Part shown: piece by piece, positions 52,250-63,818 of the stretch
Layout: every line of letters starts with the position of its first letter
Position numbering within the stretch: the stretch's first letter is position 1
NCBI GenBank assembly: GCA_018806985.1
Contig: JADANN010000245.1
Location: 496,001-560,000 of the forward strand
Origin: Angiostrongylus vasorum
Taxonomy: Eukaryota > Nematoda > Chromadorea > Rhabditida > Metastrongylidae
Length of the DNA: 64,000 nt
Reading direction: 5' to 3'
Notes under the pieces: model-generated
What the model was told of the DNA's origin: nothing
What the model saw: the letters and a program-made list of their open reading frames with translations, nothing else
Database searches by the model: none
Program-made: the position numbers and the translations under genes

Positions 52250-52640
52250 TTTACTTACTTGGATATTTGAATGGCCCGTATTCACTGGTTGTGCGGGCCC
52301 AGTATAATTCCCGTTTTTTCGGAGGTTTGATGATCTAACCATTGCGGTTGCCTAAAGTCCCGAGGTCAGCCTGGCCAAAGTCTGCCACCCATGTCGTTAC
52401 CGCCACAGGCAGTCGCCGTCTTTGTGGATCAGAGGCAGATTTGTCACCATGCGACTTTGATACAAGGACGGTGGTGAATTATGCTATTGGTTTACTCTTA
52501 GCTGGGCTTCCTGATAAAAAACGCCAAACTCCTCAACCTGGGAGACCATGCCGAGGGAATAATTCCCCCGCTGTACATCGCAGCCTGACATCCAGGACCA
52601 CCTCCGAGCCACAATGAGACTTTAAGCTGTTGAGTGATTG
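52250..52640 (+). repeat. Repeat C copy 5
   Basis: It runs from TATTTGAATGGCCCGTATTC to GAGCCACAATGAGACTTTAA, with TTACCGCCACAGGCAGTCGC in the middle. Confidence 0.8.
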
Positions 52641-52859
52641 GTATGAATAACTGATATTTTACGGGGAAGATTTTGAAGTAGAAGTGAGGATCCTCGCATA
52701 GGAGTCGAAAAAACAAGCGCGCAAAATTCTTGAAGCATTCTGGATTAGTTCCAAGAATCCGAAAATGAACCACAGGGAGGAATGTCATATTATCACGAGT
52801 CATATTGGGCAGTATTTAAGACTGTTGTTTTGATGTGAGAGGCACATTACGCTTCCGTG

Positions 52860-53150
52860 TAAACTCTGTGCGGTGTCTCCACATAACATATTCAGTGGAA
52901 GACGCATAGAAATCGGTGAGTATGCGATAAAGCCATTCTGTGTTCAATGTGAGTGAAATCTTGGTTTAGCGTTTTCTCTGTTTGGTTATGGAGATGTTTA
53001 GCGGGATAGATTGCTGTCAACTTGACCCTTCCAGGCTCTGAAGAAGACGAAACCGCCGAAACGTCAGCTTGTGCGTAAATAAAGAATAAAATAACACCTC
53101 GCGTTTTCTCAACAAGAATATAAAGAATTACTTGATCACTGCCGAGGTTA
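52860..53150 (+). repeat. Penelope-like (pLTR-like) fragment carrying a hammerhead
   Basis: It matches 60530-60760: GGAAGACG(C)ATAGAAA-GGTGA, TTCTGTTTGGTTATGGAG, TTCCAGGCTCTGAAGA, then AATAAAGAATAAAATAACACCTCG. The family label is inferred from the ribozyme; no enzyme gene is present. Confidence 0.5.
53034..53069 (+). ncRNA. Hammerhead ribozyme motif, core intact
   Basis: Stem I is GGCT (53034-53037)/AGCT (53066-53069). The core CTGAAGA is 53038-53044, followed by an extra A, then stem II GACG/CGCC with one A-C mismatch (53046-53057). GAAAC is 53058-53062 and GTC is 53063-53065, with predicted cleavage after 53065. Confidence 0.6.
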
Positions 53151-53257
53151 ATAGAAATCGGTCGTGGGAATTATTACTAATACTTTAGTTTACTGCTGAG
53201 CTTAGACATGGTTGTCGCTTCTCTATGTGCTAGCTAATACTGATATGGATTGTGCAG

Positions 53258-53891
53258 AATAGGTTGTCATCAAAGAAACAAATAACCTCGGTCGACAGTC
53301 GCTCTACGACCGTTCTGCAGCTCGGAGAACTCCTGAATGAGATCAGAACGCTTCAGGGTTGCTGAAGTCCTTTATAAAACGAAGCGCTGGGAGAGCTGAT
53401 TCAATCCTGCATTGCTCTCCTCCATTGGATTCCTCTTGTTATGAAAGCAACGAAGACCATCGATCTGAGAACGAACAATTGGTGGACACTATATTCGAAA
53501 CAAAGTGGCTTTTAATAATGGTGAAAACGCCGAAATCCAAAATAGAAATTTATGACAGCTCCTTGTAAAGCTTATCGACAAACAGAAATAAAAGACGTTG
53601 CATTAGCTTGTGGTCCGTGCGGATTTGAATTAGAAGTAGTAGACAACATTGCTTGTCTTCTACATGATAATTGTTATTTTATCTGTATACAGACCGTTAA
53701 TTAATTAGATCTAACGCAAAATAACGGTCCTTTGCCAACCGTAGTTTCTCCTGTTTCCGCTTTGTATCATTTAGGACGGTCGCCCGTGGACATTCCAAAC
53801 TGACTACTCTGGCTTCTTCGTGACTATGCACGCAGTGATGCTTAAGAATTATCCTGAAGTACTAAAGACATCGAGTATTCAGACCACGAAA
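53258..53891 (+). CDS. Ulp1/C48 peptidase-like gene with altered catalytic residues
   Basis: Exon 53258-53356 (NRLSSKKQITSV...LGELLNEIRTLQ) joins in phase to 53394-53567 across a very short (about 37-base) intron. The second exon reads ENEQLVDTIFETKWLLIMVK then TPKSKIEIYDSS and has a GTAAAG donor. A later exon 53757-53891 reads DGRPWTFQTDYSGFFVTMHA then VMLKNYPEVLK and has a GTATAC donor. In SUMO/NEDD8 peptidases of clan CE the matching segments are HWxLxVIxxxxxxIxxYDS (catalytic H, later D) and Q-x(4-5)-D-C-G-x-F-V (oxyanion Q, catalytic C). Here K replaces the histidine and S replaces the cysteine. The family call is my inference from these two blocks. The join to the last exon is not phase-proven, and neither end is seen. 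Confidence 0.42.
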
Positions 53892-54321
53892 CGTCATGAA
53901 GAGGTATACGTATGTTCTTGGTAGGACAGTATATCATTTGTGTTTAATAGCTTATTATCTGGTAGAAAAAAAGTAGAAGTGTAGCATGTTGACGAAGGCT
54001 GTCATTTTTAACAAAATTCTTGTGGGACAGTGCGTTTCTATCCGCACTTGGCTTCCAAAGGTCAATTTTGAAAGAGCTCGAGGTCCAGTGAAAATTTTCA
54101 CGAAGTTCTTGAAAGTTTATAATTGCATAGGTGTTTGCATAAATGCTGTGAAGATAGGATATTTTTTAAAGGTAATATGCTCTACTCCTACATGTAAAAT
54201 TCAAAATTTTTTTACAATTTTTTAAAATTTTTACATTCCGGTTTTTATCTTCAGATTTTAAGTTTTAATATCTCCACTGTTTTACACCATGCAATCGCTC
54301 TTTTCTTCTTCCACAAAGTAG

Positions 54322-54505
54322 GGTTTTCATCGTTTCTACTGAGGGATATTTCCATGTGGTATCTGCGGTGAAAAACACCCATTCTGTGTTACATACCCTC
54401 TGCCTTCCCTTTCCTCGTTGTGAAACCAGAGGGTACTCTGGATACGGATTCCACGATGAAATGTGGATGGCTTCGGTTTCATGTTCATATTATCGCATGG
54501 ATTGA
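54322..54505 (+). CDS. Candidate exon, unrecognised
   Basis: Behind a CACAAAGTAG acceptor a 60-codon frame reads VFIVSTEGYFHVVSAVKNTH, VLHTLCLPFPRCETRGYSGY and GFHDEMWMASVSCSY, ending at TGA (54503-54505). It is rich in C, Y, H and W as in extracellular or compact domains. It may be the 3' exon of the gene at 53258 or a separate gene. From 54510 to 55080 only weak frames occur; the best is minus strand 54705-54902, with a basic KKIGRRRKRYENPHYSKNYV stretch. Confidence 0.4.
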
Positions 54506-55082
54506 AGAGTCCACAAACGAACGCTTTTTTATGACGTTGATGTCGATCCACCCAGTTCCACTCTTAGTGATGATCAGGCATGGTTCCAGTGAATTACCCA
54601 GCGTGATTTGTTTTCTTTTCTACTGACCCTTGAAGCGTGCTCTGGTTGCGAAAGAAAAGTTAGACTGAATAGCGGGACTCCAGTGCTGCATCATTTGTGG
54701 TTATCTACACTTTGGCTACGTAGTTTTTAGAATAGTGCGGATTTTCATAACGTTTCCGTCTTCTTCCTATCTTTTTTGGTGCGTTTATTAGCGAAATATC
54801 TGTGTTGTACAAGTCAGCTGTATAAACCAAAAAGCTCATAGAGAACTTAAAAGAACGCCTTAAATTTGGTCTAATGTTCTGCTTAAAAGTTTGATGAAGC
54901 ATGTCCGCCTAGCACTTCAACACGAACGGTCAGCAACAGTTCCGCAAAAATTCAGTCGTTTTTTCTGGTTAAGAATCAACCGGTTCGCGAATTTGGGTAG
55001 CGCAGCCTCTCCGTACTCGTCGTACACAACGCTGCCGAAGTGGGAGTCTTTCGGGATCAAGAGAATGAGGCCCGTTTTTTTT

Positions 55083-55210
55083 TACTGTGTCTAGCATTTT
55101 GATACCCACGTGTAGCTTGCTGGGTTCTGAACTAGGGGGCTGGGTATACTCACGGGTAGCTTGCCAGGCTCTCCCAGAGTGGACATGGAGCTTATTTGTT
55201 GGAGACGACT
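55083..55210 (-). repeat. RTE-associated fragment
   Basis: It matches 59500-59640 within the RTE copy at 58.0-60.0 kb (GTGTCTAGC/TTTGGTCTTTGATACC, CTTATTTGTTG(G/A)AG(A/G)CGACTCC). From 55360 to 57000 a decayed, A-rich stretch has no recognisable feature, apart from an imperfect hairpin at about 57040-57105 built on TAGGTGTCAT. Confidence 0.5.
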
Positions 55211-57274
55211 CCTAACCGCCTCCCATATACTATAGTACACGTAGTCTACTGGAATTATATGGAATGCAAGCTGCACGTAATCGACCGGAACGAAATGTAA
55301 ATCGACGACAGCAGGCAAAATCAACACAGAGGTCTTTGTTTTGCAGCACACATATTTGAAAGGATGAAACTTAGGGGTGGAGCTAAATCGTTAAGAATTC
55401 CGCCAATAGACATCGACGAATGGTGGAAAAAATTACCTAATTGAGTAAGGAGATCGATGCCGATTAGTTTAAGAACCAAAGAAGAGACCGTGACCTATAC
55501 ACTTCATTCATAGAACTACGACGGAAAAAATTTGGGAAGGCACAAAATCAGGGGAACAATGGGAGCACAACCTGGTTCGCACGAGATGCGAAAAAAGAAA
55601 AAAAAGAAGTAATGAAGCGTGGAATAGAGAACACATGAAAATGGTACAAGCAAACATAGACCGATTTTACAAGTTGCTTTAAGCAGAAACAAGCAGTCGG
55701 AAATGGGAATTAGAGAAAGTAAAGAAACAATAGGTGAAGGAAAGGTCAACAGAGTAGGTAGCCGGCGAAATTCCTCGAATACACAGCAAAATTCAAGATC
55801 AAGGAGTGAGGATGGAAGAAAACTGCTATCGACAACGGAATCGTATATATGAAAAACGCCAGGAGGCAATAGGGTGGACGTGAAGCTACACGGCACCCTA
55901 CGTCAACCACATGCTGCAGTACTGCCAAGTCACATTTCTGCGCAATGGCTGGCCACCACCTGGCATCATCACAAGAACGTCGCGCCCTTGTGGTTCTATT
56001 TCATATGGTACGCCGCCATGAGAAAGGAATAGAGAGTAAAGTTAAATACATTGATATCAAATTGTAATTCCTCAACGAATTATTCATAAATTTTTTCCAA
56101 AAGGTGATCACCTTGGTTGGGAACTGAGTTTTCTGCTACGAATGCATCTCATTGATTGATGAACTGTAAGATTGGGTCGAACACTGCAGCATCAATCGTT
56201 CTCCATATGTTGATCCGATGGTGGGCTCTATAGACCGTTCCAACTCCTCAACTAGTTATTATTAAGATCCCCCTACTTTCCTAACCTATATTTTTCACAT
56301 TCTCCTATTTTCTATCTTCCCATCTTTTCCTCTACTTTTCATTATTTTTTCACTCCGTCAATGAAGGCAAACAACACTCATACGAAGTCTTTAACAGACA
56401 AGCGACGACACCCAATCTTTCGCCACGCTCACTGTGACAGTTATAGGTGTCTCACTCGCCACTCCCTCGGTCTTTATGAAGTCCCGCTCCTTTTGTTATG
56501 ATTTCACTCCTATAGATCGGCCTTTCTCTGCATTTTGAAAAAATCCCGCGCTTATCTTATCCTACATATGCTTAATGTTTTTCTACACACTCTCCCATGT
56601 TTTCGGTGTGCATACAACTGCTGTGTACGAAGAAAAACGCTGGTCCTCTATGCATTCATGCTGCTGTCAGCATGTAATGAAGTCGTATAAGTTCTGCGAG
56701 GAATATTGCGATGTTTACCTTTTAGTCTTGACATTCTCTCATTCCTCAGAATACCCAAAAGTCATCGCAGCGACTGAAAATTGAAAAAAACGAACTGTTT
56801 GCCAAAATGCACACTGCACACGATGCCAATTCTTCGAACGGAGGCATTTCTGCGCATTTTCACTGACTGCACTCTTTGATCTCACAATTCTTCCGACGAG
56901 AAACTATTGCTGTTCTTCCAGGAAAGGACATCCTTCTATGGAAGACATCCGCCTGTGTTTGATGGACCATCGACTGATTGCACAAAGTATAGGAAATAAC
57001 TTTTGTGCACCAAACTAAACCAGTAGAAAGAGTTTGAAACCTGTAGGTGTCATGCCGGCCATTTCCACGAAACCATTATGACACCTATAGGTGTCAGTTG
57101 CCCCGATAGTGTTAAAATAACGCCCAAACAAGATACAATTCGTTTATTAACTTCGTGTATATACTACAATATACCACGGAGTAAAAAAGGATATAAGCCG
57201 ACTTAAAGCACAAAACAACTCATGTAACTGAGTCATATCGTACAGCAATAGCAGTAACATTTTTCAGACGGTAA

Positions 57275-57690
57275 CAAAATCCAAAGATTCCTAACTACCC
57301 CGTGTGAGCTTACCAATAAAGCAAAGCATTGATTTTCATGCAGAATTCCAATGAAAGTTGATTTTCAACATTATCAAGTCAGTATTTCTATTCTCCCGTG
57401 CATGTCTTTTACCAACTTTCCAAATCCGAAGGAATGGGGGGTTTGGTTAGCCTAGTGCATCCAATAGAACCAACGACCTGCACGTCTGTTCCCCTCTAAC
57501 CGCTATGGTGTTCTCATTTCTTTACTACAGAAAGTATCCCGTGTGCTTTGGGACTAGCATTCTTCCAAATGACGGCGGTTCCTAGTACAGTGAGTGGAAA
57601 AGACGTATTAGATCTTCTTAAGTTTTCGAATTGACTAACCTTCTTTGGTTAAACACCTAAGGGTTTGTGTGTGTAAGTGGGTTTTGAAGC
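57275..57690 (-). repeat. Repeat E copy 2
   Basis: It is the inverted match of 38160-38575, including the tRNA-like stretch (minus strand ATAGCGGTTAGAGGGGAACA, CGTTGGTTCTATTGG). It lacks the adjacent hammerhead motif. Confidence 0.7.
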
Positions 57691-58029
57691 ATCATGGTGA
57701 GATTGTGTTTTTACTACTATAATTCTGGTAGCAGTGTGTCACTATAGGAAGTGGTGAAAGGTACTTCGTTAGTTGATTTTCCAGAATTGGATGACGTCTA
57801 ATAATAATCCATTATTAGGAAAACGGTTAGTCTTCTTTCGCATTCAAAGAGGTGTAAATGCGTTGATTAGTTGATCTAAACTTTTTTTTAAAAATTTTTT
57901 TTCCAATTTTCGATATCTACATCATTTGTCCTGTATCTTGTTTAACTAGCAATCCCTGCTTTAGTAATGGAGTGTGATGTTGACCTAGAAATACTTTGTT
58001 ATATTCACCTTTATTTCATCTTTATTGGC

Positions 58030-59965
58030 TCTCATCCTCTCGACCGTCAAACAACTCGAACGGGCGCTAATAAATTTTCGCAATTGGGGTGCTAGGAACA
58101 AATTCATTTCTCATGAACTTCGTTTTCATGAGATATAACCGAAATGTAGTCGTCCGTTCTTCGATCATTTCTCTAATCCTGTTCAGTGTGGCTCGAATGA
58201 AGCGCTTATAGCAGGCAGACAACAGACAGATTGAGCGATAGCTCCCGAAGTCGTGGAGGTCTTTCTTTAAATAGGAACCTTCCATCCTGACAGTTAACTT
58301 GTGAATAGAACCACAATTGTGTTGATAAGAACTGGCCAAAGGTTCTAAAGGTGTCCAGGTATTGTTTTTTTCTGTCCAGATATTGTTATTCTTCCCCAAG
58401 AAATAGTGTATAGGATTTCTAAAGGGAAAACCGGGACGACGTCTATCCTACGAGGGCAGCAGCACGTGGCTGTTTAAAAGATCCTAGTAGTAATCGTGAA
58501 TGGTTTTCTCCATTGCCTTTCTGGATGCTGCAAAACTGCTCCTTCCGGATGTCAAAGTGCAAACATTTTAGTTTTGTCATTGGCAAAGCTTCGGTGAGCG
58601 CTGCGAAAGCTATTTCAAATAATCAACATTTGTTTATATTGTTGACCTTATACGAGGTTTATACGAGATGTTTATTCGCCTAACGTTTCGACGTCTTCGT
58701 CTTCATCAGAGCCCACGATCCTCGTCGACGGTCCACAGTTGTTCCTATTCTCGGTGTGACATCTTGGTCTCGCATCGAACCGGTTAAATGACGGCCAGTT
58801 TCCAAATTATCGTTTTTCCTATTTCGAATCCTAGAGCTCGACTCTTACAATTCTGCGTTGACGTATTAGCTCTAGTATTTTTTGGAGACAAGGGTCTCTA
58901 GGTGACTCACGAACTCTCGATATTCATAGCGATAACGTTAAAATGTTATATGAGCTGGCCATATTATTTATCGATACTGTCGATAACTTCGTCTTCACCG
59001 CCTATTACGGTTTCTTGGCCGCAAATGTCGGCTACTCATCTGAATAAATCCCAATTTAAGGTAGTTTTGAGTTTTTTGTTTGTTGAATTGTGCGGCTTTT
59101 TTCTCCCTTTCTAGAGGAATAAAATGTTGTGCGAAGGACGTGGTGGTCTAATGCTGCGCAAAATTTCGAGGAACGGCGATATCGGTGAGAAAAAAGATTC
59201 GATTCGATATGAAAGTGGTCTATTTCATTATGGTGCTAGCCAGTGAAAGATGGTTTCTGTAGTCTTTTCGTCTCGATCAATCCGATGACGTCGTAGCTCA
59301 TGCTCCTATTCTGTATCATCATATTGTCAAGGGAGGATTTAGATGTTAGAACGTGCATTATGAGTACATATCGTCACATTAGTCCTTTAAAATTTTTGAC
59401 GACGTAGAACAGTCCAGAGATTTTAGCATCTTTTCAGTGCTCGTCCTATTCAAAGCTGCTATACTGGGCTCTTTCGTGGTCAGGGGATTGAGGTGCACTT
59501 ATTTTACTGTGTTTGGTCTTTGATACCGACATATAGCTTGATGAGCTATGAAAATGGGAGTGGGGTATACGAACAAGTAGCAGCCAGTCTCTCTCAGAGT
59601 AGACGGAAGCCTATTTGTTGAAGGCGACTCCTATTCGCCTTCCATAGACTTCCCTAAGACTTCACTATCACTTGACTGCAGGCTTTTGGCTGAACTGACT
59701 CGTAGAATACAATCCGCATAAACGAGAACGCACCCATTCAAACATCCATAAATATGTTCTCGTGAACACGAAGTATATAGTTGTCAAGTCGGCGCATCAG
59801 AAGCAGGGAGTCCATCTTCCGCATCCACTTACGTCTCAGGGAAGCATGGAGTCGCTTTTGGTCTGCGATTAACCCCTATCCGCCACCTTGGGACTCGCCA
59901 CGTTGCATCACGACTAATCGGCATGGGATCCCTTTAAGAGATTCGTGGCCTTCGTTAAGTTAGAA
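58030..59965 (-). mobile_element. RTE retrotransposon, heavily decayed
   Basis: It is collinear with the 5826-8420 element. Its right end (59690-59960) matches that element's 5' region (CGTAGAATACAATCCGCATA, GGCGCATCAGAAGCAGGGAG) and its left end matches the 3' region (CGACCGTCAAACAACTCGAA). Only scraps of reverse transcriptase are readable (58067-58399: YRSICLLSACYKRFIRATLN, the FRPICLL block). A hammerhead-bearing piece has inserted at about 58650-58800. Confidence 0.75.
58678..58713 (-). ncRNA. Hammerhead ribozyme motif, core intact, nested in RTE
   Basis: The minus strand has CTGATGA, an extra A, a perfect stem II GACG-AAGA-CGTC, then GAAAC (58689-58685), GTT (58684-58682) and AGGC (58681-58678). 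Stem I pairs three of four. It matches the canonical core best, including T at position 7. Confidence 0.6.
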
Positions 59966-60529
59966 AAAACCCTGTTCAGTAGTCTTTCATGCTCATGTCC
60001 TGAGCTTCTTAAGTGAAATCAGAAATAATCGCTAAGTTTCGTTATTTCGCTGTCCAACGATATTTTCGATAGAGATCGGTATGTTTTAGACGAATTGAAT
60101 CACAGTGATGCAATCAGCCATTATGTTCAACTGACAGAATGTGGACGGCAGCGACTGTGAAATCATTTTACTCCATAAAACTTTTCATCTCTTCACCAAC
60201 GTTTTCCGCACTGGTTATTTTATCTACAAGATGTGAAAATCCAAGCACTCTGATAAGAAATCATTTGAATCAATTCACTGTTTCCTTGATAAGCAAGGAC
60301 GAGGTTGTTGTTTTAATTTTACTCACAAAGAGGCTAGCGTTTCTGCGGATTTCTTCCTTTCGGAGCCTAAAAAGGGCAAGTTGATTGCAACGTCCTCAGC
60401 CAAACACTTCCATCAAAGCCCCTTCACGTATCATATCACACAATATCTCAAACTGTTTAGCGTTAGAGGAGCACATTACCCACACTTGCGAACGCCATAC
60501 AGTTTTTTCTCAAAATAGAAAACTCAGTG

Positions 60530-60760
60530 GAAGACTTATAGGAAACGGTGAATGTTCGAAGAAGATATTGTTTTCAAGGCGATTGAATCCTGGTTTCGTA
60601 ATTTTTTCTGTTTTTGGTTATGGAGGTGTTGGAGTGTGTAGATTGAAGTGATCTTCACCTCTCCAGGCTCTGAAGAGGACAAAACCCACCCTGAACGTCT
60701 GTTTATTTCTGAATAAAATTGAAACAACAACCTCGTGTTTTACGGAGAGTTCTACGTACT
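60530..60760 (+). repeat. Penelope-like (pLTR-like) fragment, second copy
   Basis: It is a diverged match to 52860-53150: CTCAGTGGAAGACTTATAGG, TCTGTTTTTGGTTATGGAGG, TCCAGGCTCTGAAGAGGAC, AATAAAATTGAAACAACAAC. No enzyme gene is present. The stretches 59965-60530 and 60760-61310 hold no supported gene. Confidence 0.45.
60666..60704 (+). ncRNA. Hammerhead-like motif, degenerate
   Basis: GGCT then CTGAAGA are kept, but the 3' side reads CTGAACGTC instead of CCGAAACGTC. GAAA is lost, so no activity is expected. Confidence 0.45.
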
Positions 60761-61309
60761 ATTCCCGTATGAGCACAACAGAGTCGACTCGATGAGCAAT
60801 CCATTAAGAACCTCCAACATTGCAGCCGACTTACGTTTTCCAAACAGCTCCAAGCAGAAAACCCACCCCACCAAACTGTTCTGTGGAAGGTGGAGGAGGA
60901 GACCTCCTCCACGGAATGGCGTATCTTTCCTTCATTATGCACATTTTCTAATTTCTTACATGAATCTTTTACCCCTCTCTCTCTCTCTTTGAAATTTTTG
61001 TATGCTGACCTTTCTTACGATTTCGTATCCATTCAGGTACACAACCTCTCCTTGTCTTCTTACCTGATGTCGTAGAATTAATTTGCTAGGTTTCCACGTA
61101 TGCTACATCGGCACCATGAGTTGGCGAAGGCGCGCAACAATTTCTACGAATAATATCTATTTTCCACGTTACCCGCATGTCTCACATGTTAACTACGTTG
61201 GCTATTAACAAAATTTATCTTTGTTTTATATTGCTTCATATTTTTATTCCTTTATATTTCTACCTTCTCGCTAAGTCATATACCAGTTGGTCGCCTGAGT
61301 AGAGATGAA

Positions 61310-61480
61310 GAACCTTGCTTCTCTACGGTGAGGCATGCCACTGACAACCATGCGTATTACCGTTCAATAAGCACGGCGTACTCGTTCGATCCCAGATCAC
61401 GCCAACCAGAGTTGTTACCCTCTCGGACGGAAAACTGGTAGCAGATTTATAAGGAAAGTATCCACTTCAATATCTCAAGA
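61310..61480 (+). repeat. SINE-B-like head, diverged
   Basis: It has B box ACTCGTTCGATCCC, then CTCTCGGACGGAAAACTGGT matching the family's TCGGGGTCC...AATTGGTACC block. From 61480 to 62818 I see no supported gene. Confidence 0.5.
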
Positions 61481-62818
61481 CTATTTTATAAAGAAACGAC
61501 TCAATCAGCATTCAGTCTCGTTCGTGAAGAAGACCAAAAACTCTCGAGCAGCCGACACCACACTGTAATTCATTTCATTTTGGAGTGACTTAAGTGCACA
61601 CCAGCAGTTTTCATTCGTTTGTGTGAAAGGACTCTAGCGATCTCAGACCGCCCAACGAAAAAAGAATACAATTTTGACATGACGCTTCCTTTGTCCAAAA
61701 TCTTTGTCGAAAGGTTGGTCATGGCAGCGCTAGCCTTTGTCGCTGCACAGATTTTCTCCTAGCTTACCTGTAGATGGAAATGTCGAGCTCCATCACTAGT
61801 TGCACATCCTCACCTAACAGTATACTACAAGCGAACACTTAGCAACACCAATTAGTAAGATTAAGTAGCAAATCCCCTCAGAACGACTTCCCACAAACAG
61901 CTTATCTAAGACCACCGTAATTCAGATGGCGAAATTCGTAATTCAATTTCCGTATGACTTTACCTTAAAAACTAAGCACGGCAATGATCACTGAATAAGA
62001 AACCTATTTTTTTAAAAACCTGACAACATTGTAATTTTTCAAAATATTGCTTCACTTTACGCTTTGTATAAGTACAACCTATGTTCGCCATAGTAACATG
62101 CAAAGTGGAGAAATGCACAGGCAGACAATATGCCTTCCAAAATTCAACTTTAAAAATTGAACAAAACAATGATGTGAAAAGCATTACAGATGGAGAAAAA
62201 ACAAAGGAGCTAGATGGATACGCTGCCCAACTAGTGAAAGAAAATTCACCGTGTTAATAATGACGGCTAGCAAATTAAACAATCCCACCCAGCCCACGAA
62301 ACTGTCAATAGCCTGGAATAGTGTGTTGCTCAGCACTGGTGAACAAAGAGACATAAGAAATATCCCGTAAAAATTGGCAAACACGAATGTGATTTGATGC
62401 GAAGACTTGCGAAAGCACAGCAATGAGAGGTACAAAATAGATGGGTACAAAGTGGATTAGCATGATGTCTTAGAAAAAAGGGAAGAAAACGAGGATCGAT
62501 TATGAGAAATAGGCCTCATACTTTAGCGTTTTTGATGCTTGGCTTTTTTTTCTGGTTTATGCAGGTAAAGAAGGGCAAACCCCTATAGTTCAGCGTTTCT
62601 TGACCGTATGTGGTAGGAAGCTTGGAGAAAGAAAAGGAAAGAAATCCAGTTTACTACCGTTTTAGCATTTGGTGGGACAACACAGGATGAAATCGTGAAC
62701 AGACAGCTGAACTAGAGAATAGGACTAATGCGTGTTAGCAGGTCCATTCTATGACTGATGAAGTTGGTTGGTTATATCAATATATTAGGAGTATCTACTT
62801 CCGCGGAAACTTCTATAT

Positions 62819-63818
62819 TCATTTTGCCTGAGTTAAATGCAGCTTTGCATCGAACTTCGCAGCTAGTTCGCGGACATCGACACCTGTTTCGGTCCTGCCG
62901 AGAACTTTTGGAGGCTTCTGTGGTAACGGAGGTCGATCCACATTCTCCAAATTTAGGCTTGGTTTCTGGTGCTTGGATGGGGGAAGTGGTGGGGGTTCGA
63001 CTGGACGTACAGCATCTTTCTTCATAGAAACTTCCTCCTCGTCTGCAGGTGGAGAAGGAAGATCTCTAGACGCAAAATCAACAGGAACCGGGCTGAAACC
63101 GAGGAACTTAAAGTCGCCTGAATCGTTCGGCGGAATCCAAACCCTAGGCAACAGGGGGCTTTTTTGCAAGATTAAAAAAAGGAAAATCCGCTACGTATGA
63201 CTGCAAATTAGATTTCCACTGGCGTTCAAATGGCTTTCATAGGCATCGAAACTATAAAAAAACTACAAGTTTTAGCAAACCTATACAAAATAAACTGTAA
63301 AAATGAGGGATAAATATGCACAGTTGTTTCGGGAAAGGAATGAACTCTGCTCAAATGACGACATAATTTCGCATGCGCAACAAATATGAGACATACAAGA
63401 AAGACCAACGGGTATAAATCAGTACCTCACAATCCCCATTTCTGCGCCTCTTTCTCTGTAGAGCTCTGCAATTCGTGATTCACGTGGACGAGATGGTACA
63501 ACCGGAGGAGGTTCCTTCGGCCGCATAGAGGGCACTCTAGTGAACGTAGCCTACAACTTTTTGCGCTTGTTCACCACAAACAGCTAGCATCAACATAAGG
63601 TGAAAATTACTTATGTGATGAAAAATTGCATTTACACCTTGAGTTTTGAAGAAGGCGGTGAGACAGAAACATGTGTTAGAAGGTGGTCAGAACTTCTCGC
63701 CTGAGGAGAATTAGGGTTGATGCTCACGAGAGGAATTGCTGGCGGCATAAAAGATGGAGGTCGTTCGTTTACTGAATAGTTCAATACACCATCGCCCCAC
63801 ATCGCATTCAAGCTTTCC
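62819..63818 (-). CDS. Proline-rich protein with SH3-ligand motifs, 3' end of gene
   Basis: Three exons on the minus strand join in perfect phase: 63638-63818, 63426-63550 and 62819-63143, with GTGTAA and GTACTG donors and TTGTAG and CCTAG acceptors. The protein (about 209 residues seen) reads NERPPSFMPPAIPLVSINPN, MRPKEPPPVVPSRPRESRIA, IPPNDSGDFKFLGFSPVPVD, RPVEPPPLPPSKHQKP and DRPPLPQKPPKVLGR, and ends DAKLHLTQAK before TGA. Motifs such as R-P-P-L-P-x-K-P and P-S-R-P are typical class I/II SH3 ligands. It is therefore likely a cytoskeletal or endocytic adaptor tail that binds SH3 proteins (inference). The 5' exons lie right of the window. The first exon seen begins with a base that completes a codon, so an upstream exon in phase 2 must exist. 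Gene identity is not recognised. Confidence 0.75.

Noticed and set aside
53757..53891. TIP41-like protein (W-T-F-x-T-D-Y-x-G resembles the W-T-x-x-T-D-Y-K-G motif)
   Set aside because: The match ends after nine residues and the neighbouring exon fits a Ulp1-type block much better.
55516..55896. 126-codon minus-strand frame
   Set aside because: It is opposite an A/G-rich decayed stretch, with a run of phenylalanines from a poly(A) tract, no splice context and no domain.
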